DNA of 64,000 nt from Dietzia cinnamea NBRC 102147 (GCF_001571065.1 NZ_BCSW01000002.1:1-64000), one strand, 5' to 3'. Positions 27,480 through 36,350 are shown, numbered from the stretch's first letter. Notes: a model not told the origin generated them from the letters alone. Made by a program: numbers and translations.

Positions 27480-28559
27480 GTGAGCCTCACCCTCGGAATC
27501 GTCGGACTGCCCAACGTCGGTAAGTCGACCCTGTTCAACGCCCTGACGAACAACGACGTCCTCGCGGCGAACTATCCGTTCGCCACCATCGAGCCCAACG
27601 TCGGCGTGGTCGACCTGCCCGATCCCCGCCTCAACCGACTCGCCGAGATCTTCGGCTCCGAGCGGATCCTGCCCGCCGTCGTGTCGTTCGTCGACATCGC
27701 GGGCATCGTCAAGGGCGCCAGCACCGGCGAGGGCATGGGCAACAAGTTCCTCGCCAACATCCGTGAGGCCGATGCCATCTGCCAGGTCGTGCGCGTCTTC
27801 GACGACCCGGACGTCATCCACGTGGACGGCAAGGTCGACCCGATGGCCGACATCGAGGTGATCGCCACCGAGCTGATCCTCGCCGATCTGGAGACCATCG
27901 AGAAGGCGCTGCCGCGGATCGAGAAGGACGCCCGCAAGGACAAGTCGCTGGTGGCGCAGCTCGAGGAGATCCGCAAGGCCCAGGCCGTGCTCGAGGACGG
28001 GCGCACCCTGTTCAAGGCCCAGGACGAGATCGACCGCGGCCTCCTGCGCGATCTGCACCTCATGACCGCCAAGCCGTTCCTCTACGTCTTCAACGCCGAC
28101 GAGTCGGTGCTGACGAGCGACGAGCGCAAGGCCGAGCTCAGCGCCGCCGTCGCGCCCGCCGACGCCGTGTTCCTCGACGCCAAGGTCGAGGCCGAGCTGC
28201 AGGAGCTCGACGAGGACGACGCCATGGAGCTGCTCGAGTCGATCGGCCAGACCGAGCCCGGCCTGAACGCGCTCGCTCGCGCAGGCTTCCACACCCTCGG
28301 GCTGCAGACCTACCTCACCGCCGGCCCCAAGGAGTCGCGCGCCTGGACCATCCGCAAGGGCGACACCGCCCCCAAGGCCGCCGGCGTCATCCACACCGAC
28401 TTCGAGAAGGGCTTCATCAAGGCCGAGATCGTCTCGTTCGACGACCTCGACGCCGCCGGCTCGATGGCCGCGGCCAAGGCGGCCGGCAAGGTGCGCATGG
28501 AGGGCAAGGACTACGTCATGGCGGACGGCGACGTGGTGGAGTTCCGCTTCAACGTCTGA
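27480..28559 (+). CDS. ychF: YchF/OLA1 ATPase
   Basis: A 359-residue TRAFAC-class P-loop ATPase. G1 is [12 protein letters not shown] (residues 8-19), G3 DIAG, and the G4 region reads NADE ([13 protein letters not shown]), the change that gives YchF its ATP preference. The TGS-like end ([50 protein letters not shown]) is complete. YchF binds ribosomes and responds to redox and stress. The GTG start is the fifth base group before a perfect family N-terminus ([14 protein letters not shown]). Confidence 0.97.
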   Translation: MSLTLGIVGLPNVGKSTLFNALTNNDVLAANYPFATIEPNVGVVDLPDPRLNRLAEIFGSERILPAVVSFVDIAGIVKGASTGEGMGNKFLANIREADAICQVVRVFDDPDVIHVDGKVDPMADIEVIATELILADLETIEKALPRIEKDARKDKSLVAQLEEIRKAQAVLEDGRTLFKAQDEIDRGLLRDLHLMTAKPFLYVFNADESVLTSDERKAELSAAVAPADAVFLDAKVEAELQELDEDDAMELLESIGQTEPGLNALARAGFHTLGLQTYLTAGPKESRAWTIRKGDTAPKAAGVIHTDFEKGFIKAEIVSFDDLDAAGSMAAAKAAGKVRMEGKDYVMADGDVVEFRFNV

Positions 28560-28606
28560 GATCGCGCAACGGTGGCGGGGCCGCGGGTACCGGGAGCACC
28601 GGCGGG

Positions 28607-29095
28607 TCAGGCCCGTCCGCGCTGGTCCACCGGTCGCTCGCGGTAGTCGCGCCAGGCCCGACGCGCATTGTCGCGGGTTCCGGTCGGGTGAGTCTCGTGC
28701 CACGCGCGGGTGAACCGGTTGTACTCGAACTGCGAGTCGATCGGCTTCGCGTCCCGTCCGCGGGTCGATCGGTAGTGATCGAGTGCGTCCTGCATCGTGT
28801 GCGTTCCGTCGGTTCCGGCGAAGAAGGCGCGCATCTCGGCATCGAAGCTGAAGTGAGCTCCCACCTGCTCAACGAACCACGCCCGGACGACCTGGCTGCA
28901 CCGCTGGCCCCGCGGTATGACCGTCTGGAGCGTCAACGGGCCGGCGAGCTGAGCTCCCGCGGAGCGCGCGGGCGCCGGTGGCTCGTCGAAGAGGGCGCCG
29001 TCCAGCGCCGCCGCGATTCGGCGGGTCAGCAGGTCCTTCCCGCCCGTCGCCCTGACGCCGAGTCTTCTGGCGGCCCCCGGCCTGATATCGAGCAA
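28607..29095 (-). CDS. SAP-like/DUF6434 protein, N-terminally short
   Basis: A 162-residue ORF. The start resembles the second half of a SAP-like DNA-binding helix pair (RRLGVRATGGKDLLTRRIAA), followed by the DUF6434 region (RCSQVVRAWFVEQVGAHFSF, SQFEYNRFTRAWHETHPTGT). Relatives begin about 20 residues earlier with a conserved WYWL-type helix. An in-frame TGA lies only two codons before the TTG start, so that helix is missing here. The gene may be a truncated remnant or may start at this weak TTG. Function unknown. Confidence 0.6.
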   Translation of the reverse strand: MLDIRPGAARRLGVRATGGKDLLTRRIAAALDGALFDEPPAPARSAGAQLAGPLTLQTVIPRGQRCSQVVRAWFVEQVGAHFSFDAEMRAFFAGTDGTHTMQDALDHYRSTRGRDAKPIDSQFEYNRFTRAWHETHPTGTRDNARRAWRDYRERPVDQRGRA

Positions 29096-29127
29096 GAACG
29101 GTCAAGCCGAGGGCGCCCCGTTCCACT

Positions 29128-29133
29128 GATAAT
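29128..29133 (+). promoter_or_regulatory. -10 box of the AraC-DinB gene (leaderless)
   Basis: GATAAT ends 6 bases before the ATG at 29140. Confidence 0.45.
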
Positions 29134-29139
29134 CACAGC

Positions 29140-30084
29140 ATGACCGCACGACGCCCGGGACGAGATCGCATCCGCGAGCTGCTCGACGCCGTTCTCGCCG
29201 AGCACGAAGGCGGCGCAGTCCTGAACACGCTCGCGGCGGACGCCCACTCGTCGTCGTTCCACTTCAGTCGTCAGGTGAGCCGGGCGGCAGGAGAAGCGCC
29301 GGCGGCGATGCGGCGGCGTGTCCTCCTCGAGCGCGCGGCCTGGGAGATCCAAGGAGGACGCAGCGTCACCGATGCGGCGTTCGCAGCGGGATACGACTCG
29401 GTCGAGGGATTCTCGCGCGCGTTCTCGCGGGCGTTCGGGTGCCCTCCTGGCGCCATGCCGCCGCGACACGACCGGGGCCACTGGCTGCCTGCACCGAACG
29501 GCATCCATTTCCACTCCCCGACGGTGCTCTACGTCGACGCGGGACGGGAGATCTCGGCCGGCGACGTCGTCGCCTTGATGATCCGGCACGACCTCGACGA
29601 CACCGCCGCGGTGCTCGCCGCCGCCGAGGGGGTTGACGACGACGAGTTCCGGCGCGAGAGGTTGCCGGGACACAGGGTGCTCGAGTGGGCGGGTGACGAG
29701 ACGACGCTCGCGAACGTCCTGCACCACCTGGCCTCGGACAAGCTGCCCTGGCTCGCGTGCATCGAGGGGGAGGACGAGCCGGACCTCGGCGTGGAGGACG
29801 ACGTCGCGAGTCTCCGCAGGCGGCACTCCGAGATCGCCGCGCGGTGGCTGGCCATGACACGCGATGTGGAACGCCGTGGCGCGTGGGGCGACCGGGTGGT
29901 CGACGCGCTCTGTGACCCACCCGAGTCGTTCCTGCTGTCGCAGATCGTCGCCCACACCCTCACGTTCTCGGCCCACCGCCGCCAGCTCGCGCGCTGGATG
30001 CTCGCGCAGGCCGGCGTCGACATCAGGCACCTCGATCCCGACCCGATCATGTGGCACCGCCGCGCCTCAGGAGGACTGTCATGA
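29140..30084 (+). CDS. AraC-type HTH fused to a DinB-like domain
   Basis: A 314-residue two-domain protein. Residues 1-110 are an AraC-type double helix-turn-helix (FSRQVSRAAGEAP, SVTDAAFAAGYDSVEGFSRA, FSRAFGCPPGAM). The C-terminal part (about 130-310) is a DinB-like four-helix bundle; H236 region LANVLHHLASDKLPW and VAHTLTFSAHRRQLARWML give the histidines of the usual metal site. The protein may sense a small molecule or thiol through that domain and regulate the reductase gene it overlaps by 4 bp (ATGA). No close role is known to me. Confidence 0.85.
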   Translation: MTARRPGRDRIRELLDAVLAEHEGGAVLNTLAADAHSSSFHFSRQVSRAAGEAPAAMRRRVLLERAAWEIQGGRSVTDAAFAAGYDSVEGFSRAFSRAFGCPPGAMPPRHDRGHWLPAPNGIHFHSPTVLYVDAGREISAGDVVALMIRHDLDDTAAVLAAAEGVDDDEFRRERLPGHRVLEWAGDETTLANVLHHLASDKLPWLACIEGEDEPDLGVEDDVASLRRRHSEIAARWLAMTRDVERRGAWGDRVVDALCDPPESFLLSQIVAHTLTFSAHRRQLARWMLAQAGVDIRHLDPDPIMWHRRASGGLS

Positions 30085-30617
30085 CCCGCTACCGCTACTC
30101 CACCGCCACGACCCTCGACGGATTCCTCGCGGACGACGACCACTCGCTGGCCTGGCTGTTCAAGCAGGACATCGACGAGAACGGGCCGGGCAGCACCGAC
30201 GCGTTCCTCACGGAGGTGGGGGCGCAGGTCATGGGGGCGTCCACGTACGCGTGGGTGCTCGAACACGACCGTGACTGGTTGCCCGAGATCCCCACCTTCG
30301 TGTTCACCCACCGGGAGCTGGAGGCGGTGAATGACCACGTCTCCTTTGTCGCGGGCGCCCCGTCTGATCACCGCGAGTCGCTGGAGTCCGCGGCCGGTGG
30401 TCGCGATGTGTGGGTGATGGGTGGCGGCGGGCTGGCAGCCGAGTTCGCCGGGGCGGGGATGCTCGACGAGGTGGTGGTCTCGATCGCGCCCGTGACCCTC
30501 GGTTCGGGCAAGCCACTCTTCGGCGGCGCGTTCGACCTCGAGCTGAAGGGGTGCGATCGCAACCGCGACTTCGTAGTTGCGCGGTACGGCGTCCGGGGAC
30601 CTCTGTCAGACTCGTGA
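30081..30617 (+). CDS. Dihydrofolate-reductase-fold protein (RibD C-terminal family)
   Basis: A 178-residue reductase of the RibD C-terminal/DHFR-like family: YRYSTATTLDGFLAD start, VMGASTYAWVLE, and the nucleotide loop VMGGGGLAAEFAG (about residues 113-125), then VSIAPVTLGSGKPLFGG. These proteins bind NADPH; many small actinobacterial ones have no proven substrate. AGGAGGA precedes the ATG, which overlaps the AraC-DinB stop, so the two are co-translated and probably serve one response. Confidence 0.9.
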   Translation: MTRYRYSTATTLDGFLADDDHSLAWLFKQDIDENGPGSTDAFLTEVGAQVMGASTYAWVLEHDRDWLPEIPTFVFTHRELEAVNDHVSFVAGAPSDHRESLESAAGGRDVWVMGGGGLAAEFAGAGMLDEVVVSIAPVTLGSGKPLFGGAFDLELKGCDRNRDFVVARYGVRGPLSDS

Positions 30618-30705
30618 AGGCCGGCCCGTACAGCGGGTGGCAGCGCACGCGGTAGAGCGCCGCCAGGGAGGGCGGAGCCGGTCGCGCCGACGGAGAGGGG
30701 AGCCA

Positions 30706-31033
30706 GTGACTGTTCTACGCGAGGTGACCGGTGTGATCGCGGCGGGCCTGTGCGGCGCGCTGCTCGCCGACGCCGTGCCGCACACGGTCAAGGGAATGAC
30801 CGGCGAGCGGTTCCCGACGCCCTTCGCCACGCCCCCCGGGAGTCGGGTTGTCCCCGCCACTGCACAACGTGGCCTGGGGCGTGCTCAATCTCGCGGCGGG
30901 TGGCGCGCTGGCACGCCGCGTGGGATCTCCGAAGGACAGGGCCGCTGCAGCCACCGGCGGCGTCGCCATGGCATTCGTCCTCGCGCACTACTTCGGCGGC
31001 CTCGACCTCTCCGGAGATCGGGCGGGGCGCTGA
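30706..31033 (+). pseudogene. Small membrane protein gene, frameshifted in a C6 run
   Basis: The GTG at 30706 has GAGAGGGG upstream and opens a good reading frame (VTGVIAAGLCGALLADAVPH, GERFPTPFATPPG). At the run of six C (30832-30837) the frame is lost; one base less would continue into GVGLSPPLHNVAWGVLNLAA and on to a hydrophobic helix ending in GGLDLSGDRAGR and a stop at 31033. The intact product would have about 108 residues and two to three membrane helices. The slip could be a mutation, phase variation or a sequencing error. Function unknown. Confidence 0.7.
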
Positions 31034-31130
31034 CCGGAGTGCCGCGGCGGTCGTTGGTGGCCCGGGGTCGTGGCGGTCGGGGGCATCGCATGCAGGGCGG
31101 GGCCGGCGCTCGCAGACCCGGCCCGATCCG

Positions 31131-32168
31131 TCAGGCGTGAGAGGTGACGAGCTCCTCGCGGACGAGGCGTGTTCCAGCGCTGAGTGCGCTGAGCTTCGCG
31201 AGTGCGACGTCCCGCGACAAGGGCGCCATGCCGCAATTGGTGCTCGGCAGGAGCTTGTCCGCGTCCACGAACTCGAGCGCGCTGCGGAGCGTGTCCGCGA
31301 CCTCCTCAGGAGTCTCGACCTTCTCGCTCGCCACGTCGATCGCCCCGAGCATGACCTTCTTGCCGCGCAGTAGCCCGACCAGGTCGATCGGGACGCGGGA
31401 GTTATGGGACTCCAGCGAGATGATGTCGATACCGGACTGCTGCAGGAGGGGGAACGACTCCTCGTAGTGCCGCCACTCCGAGCCGAGCGACGCCTTCCAG
31501 TCGGTGTTGGCCTTGATCCCGTAGCCGTAGCAGATGTGGACGGCGGTCTCGGCGCGCAGGCCTTCGACCGCGCGTTCCAGGGCCGCCACGCCCCAGTCCT
31601 TGAGCTCGGCGAAGTAGACGTTGAAGGCGGGCTCGTCGAACTGGATGATGTCGACCCCCGCGGCCTCCAGGTCTCGCGCCTCCTGGTTGAGGATCGCCGC
31701 GAACTCCCACGCCAGCGCCTCGCGGCTGGAGTAGTGGCGGTCGTACAGCGTGTCGATCATCGTCATGGGCCCGGGGAGAGCCCACTTGATGGGCTTGTCG
31801 GTCTGCTGCCGCAGGAACGTCGCGTCGTCCACGAAGACCGGCTTCTCGCGGCTCACGGCGCCCACCACGGTGGGCACGCTGGCGTCGTAGCGGTTCCGGA
31901 TGCGCACGGTCTCGCGCTGCTCGAAGTCGACCCCGTCGAGATGCTCGATGAAGGTCGTCACGAAGTGTTGCCGGGTCTGTTCGCCGTCGCTGACGATGTC
32001 GATGCCGCGATCGCTCTGCTCCTTCACGGCGATACGCAGCGCGTCCTGCTTACCTTCGATCAGCTCGGGGCCCTCCAACCTCCAGGGCGACCAGAGGGTC
32101 TCCGGCTGTGCTAGCCACGACGGCTTGGGCAGGCTGCCGACGGTGGTGGTGGGCAGGATCGGGGACAT
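31131..32168 (-). CDS. mesD: Core-MetE methionine synthase, MesD type
   Basis: A 345-residue protein homologous only to the catalytic C-terminal barrel of cobalamin-independent methionine synthase. The zinc ligands of MetE are present: VHICYGYG (His and Cys, about residue 210), the SLESHNSR glutamate, and STNCGMAPL (Cys, about 312). The start TTVGSLPKPSWL is typical. Stand-alone core-MetE proteins beside a DUF1852 gene were described as MesD, an oxygen-requiring folate-independent methionine synthase whose methyl donor is unclear. AGAGGAGAG sets the ATG at 32168, 21 bp after the DUF1852 gene. Confidence 0.82.
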   Translation of the reverse strand: MSPILPTTTVGSLPKPSWLAQPETLWSPWRLEGPELIEGKQDALRIAVKEQSDRGIDIVSDGEQTRQHFVTTFIEHLDGVDFEQRETVRIRNRYDASVPTVVGAVSREKPVFVDDATFLRQQTDKPIKWALPGPMTMIDTLYDRHYSSREALAWEFAAILNQEARDLEAAGVDIIQFDEPAFNVYFAELKDWGVAALERAVEGLRAETAVHICYGYGIKANTDWKASLGSEWRHYEESFPLLQQSGIDIISLESHNSRVPIDLVGLLRGKKVMLGAIDVASEKVETPEEVADTLRSALEFVDADKLLPSTNCGMAPLSRDVALAKLSALSAGTRLVREELVTSHA

Positions 32169-32188
32169 GATCGACTCTCCTCTGGTGC

Positions 32189-33187
32189 TCATCCGACGAG
32201 CACCGGGTAGCGGGCGGCCCACTGTTCGAGCTGCGCTCGGTGCGGCTTCATGAGGGCTTCCTCCGTGAACCTGCCCTGCGCCTTGCCGAGCCGGTTGCGC
32301 TCCTCGCGGTCGTACACGATCGGGGTGGGCGAGAAGTCGCCGTGATCCAGGGTCGGGCGGTAGACGTCCGCGGCAGGGGAGTGAGCGTTGTAGATCTCCG
32401 GACGGTAGATCTTCTGGAAGGTCTCCATCACGCTGATGGTGCCGATGAGCTGCAGGTCCGTGTAGTCGTGGAGCAGGTCACCGCGGAAGTAGAACGCGAG
32501 CGGCGCGACGCCGCCCGGTGGCATGAAGTACCGGACCTCCAGCCCCATCCGGGCGAAGTACTCGTCGGTCAGCGAGAAGTCGTCCTGCTGGTACTCGGTA
32601 CCGAGGACGCGATGGTGGTGTCCGGTCCGGCGGTAGGTCCGGCTCGTCGACACGCTGATGCAGATAACCGGCTCCGCGGAGAAGCGCTCCCGGTACGCCT
32701 CCGAGGCGACGAAGCGCTGAAAGAGTCTGCCGTGCAGGTCGCCGAAGTCGTCGGGCACGGTGAACTCAGCGGTGTTCTCGTTGGCCGCCGGCAGGAGAAC
32801 GCTGAAGTCGTAGTCCCGGACGTAGGACGAGAAGTTGTTCCCCACGATGCCCGGGTGACGCTCACCGGTGTCCCGGTCGAGGATCTGGACGTCCAGGACC
32901 TCGATCAGCGGGAACCGCTGGCTCTCGCCTGCCGAGGTGAACTGCAGATCCGCGGACACGATCTCCAGCTCGACGGTGTAGCGGTCCCGGCTCGGGTCGT
33001 GCCGGCCGGCGAGTCCGTTGAACCGGTCGTCGATCATGGCGAGGGCGCGGCGGAGGTTCTGCCGGCGGTGCTCGCCCCGTGCCAGGTTGGCGAAGTTCGT
33101 GGTGGTGCGGGAATTCTCCGACGGTGAGTAGTCCTCGTCGAAGCGGGTGGTGGTGATGCTGAACGCGAAGTCGTCCGACATGTACAT
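32189..33187 (-). CDS. mesX: DUF1852 protein, MesX-type putative oxygenase
   Basis: A 332-residue DUF1852 protein: FAFSITTTRFDEDYSPSENS start, NLARGEHRRQNLRRALAMID, ISVSTSRTYRRTGHHHRVLG, FYFRGDLLHDYTDLQLIGTI, and the RPEIYNAHSPAADVYRPTLD end. In systems with MesD this family (MesX) is required for methionine synthesis and proposed to be an oxygenase. It is the first gene of the two-gene mesX-mesD unit, divergent from a LysR gene. The second ATG at 33181 is an alternative start. Confidence 0.85.
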   Translation of the reverse strand: MYMSDDFAFSITTTRFDEDYSPSENSRTTTNFANLARGEHRRQNLRRALAMIDDRFNGLAGRHDPSRDRYTVELEIVSADLQFTSAGESQRFPLIEVLDVQILDRDTGERHPGIVGNNFSSYVRDYDFSVLLPAANENTAEFTVPDDFGDLHGRLFQRFVASEAYRERFSAEPVICISVSTSRTYRRTGHHHRVLGTEYQQDDFSLTDEYFARMGLEVRYFMPPGGVAPLAFYFRGDLLHDYTDLQLIGTISVMETFQKIYRPEIYNAHSPAADVYRPTLDHGDFSPTPIVYDREERNRLGKAQGRFTEEALMKPHRAQLEQWAARYPVLVG

Positions 33188-33292
33188 CCAATCCGGGTCT
33201 CGATCGGCCGGGCTCGGCCTTGCGGAAAATCTGTGCCCTCATCCTGCAGCCCCAGTTCAGGCATCGGGTAACTACCGTTTGCTATGCGTCTC

Positions 33293-33298
33293 TATAGT
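33293..33298 (+). promoter_or_regulatory. -10 box of the LysR gene (leaderless)
   Basis: TATAGT ends 8 bases before the ATG at 33307. The 119-bp space shared with mesX also has a GGTAACTACC element (33267-33276) with GCAT/ATGC arms around it, a possible LysR site. Confidence 0.5.
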
Positions 33299-33306
33299 CT
33301 GTGCCT

Positions 33307-34254
33307 ATGGGCAGGGCATCCAGGGGCATCACGCTGCAACAGTTGGAGTACTTCATCGAGGTCGCGGCGGAGGGGTCGATCACGGGCGCGGCGGAGCTCC
33401 TCTACGTCGCCCAGCCGACCATGTCCGCCGCGATGAAGGACCTCGAGTCCAGGGTCGGGCGCACGCTGCTCTCGCGGTCCGCCCGGGGTGTGACGCTGAC
33501 CGAGGAGGGTGCGGAGTTCCTCGGCTACGCCAGACAGGTCGTCGAGCAGATGTCCCTGCTCGAGCAGCGGTATCTCGGCCAGCCGCCGTCCCGCCGACTG
33601 CTCGGGGTCTCCGCGCAGCACTATTCCTTCGTGGTCGAGGCGTTCATCAGGATGGTGCGGTCCGCTGACGTGGAGCAGTACGAGTTCTCTCTTCGCGAGA
33701 CGCGGACATGGGACATCATCGAGGACGTCCGGACGCTCCGGAGCGAGGTGGGCATCCTGTACCGCAACGACTTCAACCGGAAGGTCATCGACAAACTCCT
33801 GCGCGATTCCGGTCTCGTCTTCCACCCGCTCTTCGCGGCGGTCCCGCACATCTTCATCTCGAGGAAGAACCCGTTGGCCGCCCGCGAGCGGGTCACGCTC
33901 GGTGACCTGACCGACCTGCCCCGGCTCACGTTCGACCAGGGGGCGAACAACTCGTTCTACTTCGCCGAAGAGATCCTCTCCACCCTGTCGAGCAAGCGGG
34001 AGATCCGGGTCGCCGACCGCGCGACCATCTTCAATCTGATGATCGGACTCGACGGGTACACCATCTCGACCGGCATCATCAGTGACGACCTCGACCCGGA
34101 GATCGTGGCGATCCCGCTCGACGTGGACGAGAGCATCGAGATCGGCTGGATCAGCCACTCCGGCATTCCGCTCACCGAGCAGGCGCTGCGCTACCTGGCC
34201 GAGGTACGGGCCGTCGTCGCGGACTACGGAATCGACCTACTCGACTCGCCGTGA
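33307..34254 (+). CDS. LysR family transcriptional regulator
   Basis: A 315-residue LysR regulator. The winged helix-turn-helix is complete (ITLQQLEYFIEVAAEGSITG, AAELLYVAQPTMSAAMKDLE, SRSARGVTLTEEG, residues 8-68). The effector domain follows, with a typical helical linker. It is divergent from mesX and probably controls methionine synthesis through it (inference). Close homologues are not recognisable by eye. The GTG at 33301 is in frame, but the TATAGT position favours the ATG at 33307. Confidence 0.92.
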   Translation: MGRASRGITLQQLEYFIEVAAEGSITGAAELLYVAQPTMSAAMKDLESRVGRTLLSRSARGVTLTEEGAEFLGYARQVVEQMSLLEQRYLGQPPSRRLLGVSAQHYSFVVEAFIRMVRSADVEQYEFSLRETRTWDIIEDVRTLRSEVGILYRNDFNRKVIDKLLRDSGLVFHPLFAAVPHIFISRKNPLAARERVTLGDLTDLPRLTFDQGANNSFYFAEEILSTLSSKREIRVADRATIFNLMIGLDGYTISTGIISDDLDPEIVAIPLDVDESIEIGWISHSGIPLTEQALRYLAEVRAVVADYGIDLLDSP

Positions 34255-34400
34255 CGCGGGTCGGAGTCTCGGTTTACTGTTCAGCGCTCGTCGCCTACAC
34301 CACCGCGTGACCGGCCCGCTGGTTCTCCACAGGCGAGCCGAAGCCGGATCCTTCATCCACAGGTGGCCGCGCACGAGCTTCTCAGCACGTCGCTCTCCGC

Positions 34401-34406
34401 GATGCT
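34401..34406 (+). promoter_or_regulatory. -10 box of the DUF1877-like gene (leaderless)
   Basis: GATGCT ends 6 bases before the ATG at 34413. Upstream, TTCTCCACA (34323) and TCATCCACA (34353) are each one base from a DnaA box. Confidence 0.35.
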
Positions 34407-34412
34407 GGGCTC

Positions 34413-34937
34413 ATGGGAATCCGTTACTACGCATATGCCTTCGACGCCGACGCCACCCAGGCCGTGCTCGCCGACCCGCGCGCCTACATCAGCGCCGACC
34501 CCTTGGCGGATGCCTGGGGTTTTCCGCCCGGGTCCACGGTCGCCGCGACCGACTTTCGACAGGGCCCTCGGGAGGAGGACATGCTCTACCTGGACAAGGC
34601 GTGGAGAAATCTGCAGTTGATGACGTCACCGTCTGATCCGACTGACGAACCCCGCCCGGCGTATCGCATGTTCGAGGGCGACGTGACGCCGCTCGCGAAC
34701 TGGGAAGGGTGGCTGCCGTGGGTTCGGGCGATCCCGCCAGAGGACGTCGCCCCGATCGCCGATGATCTGGACACACTCACCCGTGCGGACTTCGTTCCCT
34801 GTCTGCCCCCTCGTGACGGAGATGAGCCGGGCAACGAGTCGGAAGCGGAGTACGTGGACCACTACGTGAACCGGACGAGACGATTCCTCCGCGGACTCGA
34901 AGAGTCCGGCCGGGGCTTCGCGTACCTGATCGGGTAG
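34413..34937 (+). CDS. DUF1877-like protein
   Basis: A 174-residue soluble protein. YLDKAWRNLQLM (about residues 59-70) matches the LDKAWHGLHFLL-type core of DUF1877 (YfbM-like) proteins, and the C-terminal VDHYVNRTRRFLRGLEESGR and GFAYLIG fit the family's last helix and strand. Function unknown; homologues are often stand-alone or near toxin-immunity genes, which I do not see here. The composition is less GC-biased than its neighbours (KAWRNLQLMTS region), so recent acquisition is possible. A hairpin follows directly. Confidence 0.7.
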   Translation: MGIRYYAYAFDADATQAVLADPRAYISADPLADAWGFPPGSTVAATDFRQGPREEDMLYLDKAWRNLQLMTSPSDPTDEPRPAYRMFEGDVTPLANWEGWLPWVRAIPPEDVAPIADDLDTLTRADFVPCLPPRDGDEPGNESEAEYVDHYVNRTRRFLRGLEESGRGFAYLIG

Positions 34938-34943
34938 CGGGGA

Positions 34944-34987
34944 GCACGGCTTCCCCGGGCCGACCGTCGTGCCCGGGGGAGCCGTGC
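34944..34987 (+). terminator. 17-bp GC-rich hairpin
   Basis: Stem 34944-34960 with 34971-34987, one G-T pair, 10-base loop, 6 bp after the stop of the DUF1877-like gene. No T-tract. The next 195 bp to the YtoQ gene hold no clear gene. Confidence 0.6.
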
Positions 34988-35185
34988 CAGTCTGCGCCGC
35001 CACAGCAACTGCGCGGATACGCTGCCCGCCTGATCACAGTCCTCCCCACCTCGAGCTCACCGCATCGCACTGGGGGCCTGACCGGCACGGCCGCCACGGG
35101 TGACGTTCTGGCGAGGAGATGAGTCGATTCTCAGGCTCGCGGGGGTGAAGTTGCCGCGGTCGCCGCACTCATGGATGGTGTGGTC

Positions 35186-35626
35186 ATGAGCTTCACCGTG
35201 TACCTGTCCGGCGAGATCCACACTGACTGGCGCGACCAGATCCGGAGCGGCGCGACGGCCGCGGGCCTCGATGTCACGTTCACCGAGCCGGTCACCGACC
35301 ACCCGGCCAGCGACGCTGCGGGCGACCACCTCGGCGAGACCGACAGCCCCTTCTGGCGCGACCACCAGTCGGCGAAGGTCAACGCGATTCGTACGCGTAC
35401 GTTGATCGAGCAGAGCGACCTGGTGGTGGTGCGGTTCGGGGAGAAGTACAAGCAGTGGAACGCCGCCTTCGACGCCGGCTACTGCGCGGCCCTCGGCAAG
35501 CCCTACGTGACGCTCCACGATGCGGAGATCGTCCACCCGCTCAAGGAGGTCGACGCGGAGGCCCAGGCCTGGTGCACGACCACCGACCAGGTGGTGGAGA
35601 TCCTCCGCTACGTGCTCGAGGCGTGA
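35186..35626 (+). CDS. YtoQ family protein
   Basis: A 146-residue protein with the YtoQ layout: FTVYLSGEIHTDWRDQI start, TEPVTDHPASDAAGD, DHQSAKVNAIRTRTLIEQSD, LVVVRFGEKYKQWNAAFDAG, YCAALGKPYVTLHDAEIVHP. The fold is related to nucleoside 2-deoxyribosyltransferases; the reaction is unknown. The ORF has an ATG at 35171, but the second ATG at 35186 starts at the family's normal N-terminus. Confidence 0.88.
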   Translation: MSFTVYLSGEIHTDWRDQIRSGATAAGLDVTFTEPVTDHPASDAAGDHLGETDSPFWRDHQSAKVNAIRTRTLIEQSDLVVVRFGEKYKQWNAAFDAGYCAALGKPYVTLHDAEIVHPLKEVDAEAQAWCTTTDQVVEILRYVLEA

Positions 35627-35663
35627 GTCCGGCGGCACCCACGACGGGTGAGGTGGCGTCGCC

Positions 35664-36350
35664 GTGGGCGTGAGGGCGCGACCCCGGCGGCCCTCCCCGC
35701 TGCGGGGTCGGCGACCGACGAAGCAGGATCTCGCCGCCTTCGCCGATCTGCAGGAGGACGGCGTCGACGACGTCCTGCCGGTCGACCCCGGCGCGCTACG
35801 GCTGCTCATCGTGGGCATCAACCCCGGCCTCTGGACCGCGGCCGTCAACGCGCCCTTCGCACGGCCCGGCAACCGCTTCTGGCCGTCTCTCCATCGCGCC
35901 GGGCTCACCGACGACTTCGTCGACGCCTCGGCCGGACTCTCCGACGCGGACGAGGGAAAACTCCTCGCGGCCGGCATCGGGATCACCAACCTCGTCGGGC
36001 GCGCGACCGCGCGCGCCGACGAGCTCTCCCGCGAGGAGCTGCGGGAAGGTGGAGCGCGTCTCGCGGAGCGCGCGAAGATGCTGCGCCCGGGGGTCGTGGC
36101 CATCGTGGGGATCACCGCGTTCCGGACCGCGTTCACCCGCCCCGGCGCGACCGCGGGGAGGCAGGACAGCACGGCACTGCCCGGGTGGCCGGAGGACGTC
36201 GAGCTGTGGCTCGTGCCGCAGCCCAGCGGGCTGAACGCCCACGAGACCATTGATTCGCTCGCCGAGCACTGGCGACGGGTGTGGGCTGAGGCACAGGCCC
36301 GCGCTCCGCACCCCGGGCAGGCGGAGGACGTCGGTTCACCGGAAAGCTGA
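35664..36350 (+). CDS. mug: Mismatch-specific DNA glycosylase (Mug/TDG family)
   Basis: A 228-residue uracil-DNA-glycosylase-superfamily protein. The active-site strand LLIVGINPGLWTA (about residues 46-58) carries the family's GINPG with catalytic Asn, ARPGNRFWPSLHRAGL follows, and the minor-groove intercalation loop is VPQPSGLNAH (about 181-190). It removes uracil or thymine from G mismatches in base excision repair. The first 25 residues are basic and probably disordered. GTG start. Confidence 0.9.
   Translation: MGVRARPRRPSPLRGRRPTKQDLAAFADLQEDGVDDVLPVDPGALRLLIVGINPGLWTAAVNAPFARPGNRFWPSLHRAGLTDDFVDASAGLSDADEGKLLAAGIGITNLVGRATARADELSREELREGGARLAERAKMLRPGVVAIVGITAFRTAFTRPGATAGRQDSTALPGWPEDVELWLVPQPSGLNAHETIDSLAEHWRRVWAEAQARAPHPGQAEDVGSPES

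Noticed and set aside
33188-33306. Possible SAM or cobalamin riboswitch before mesX
   Set aside because: I see no conserved riboswitch core in the 119 bp; the region fits simple divergent promoters with a LysR site.
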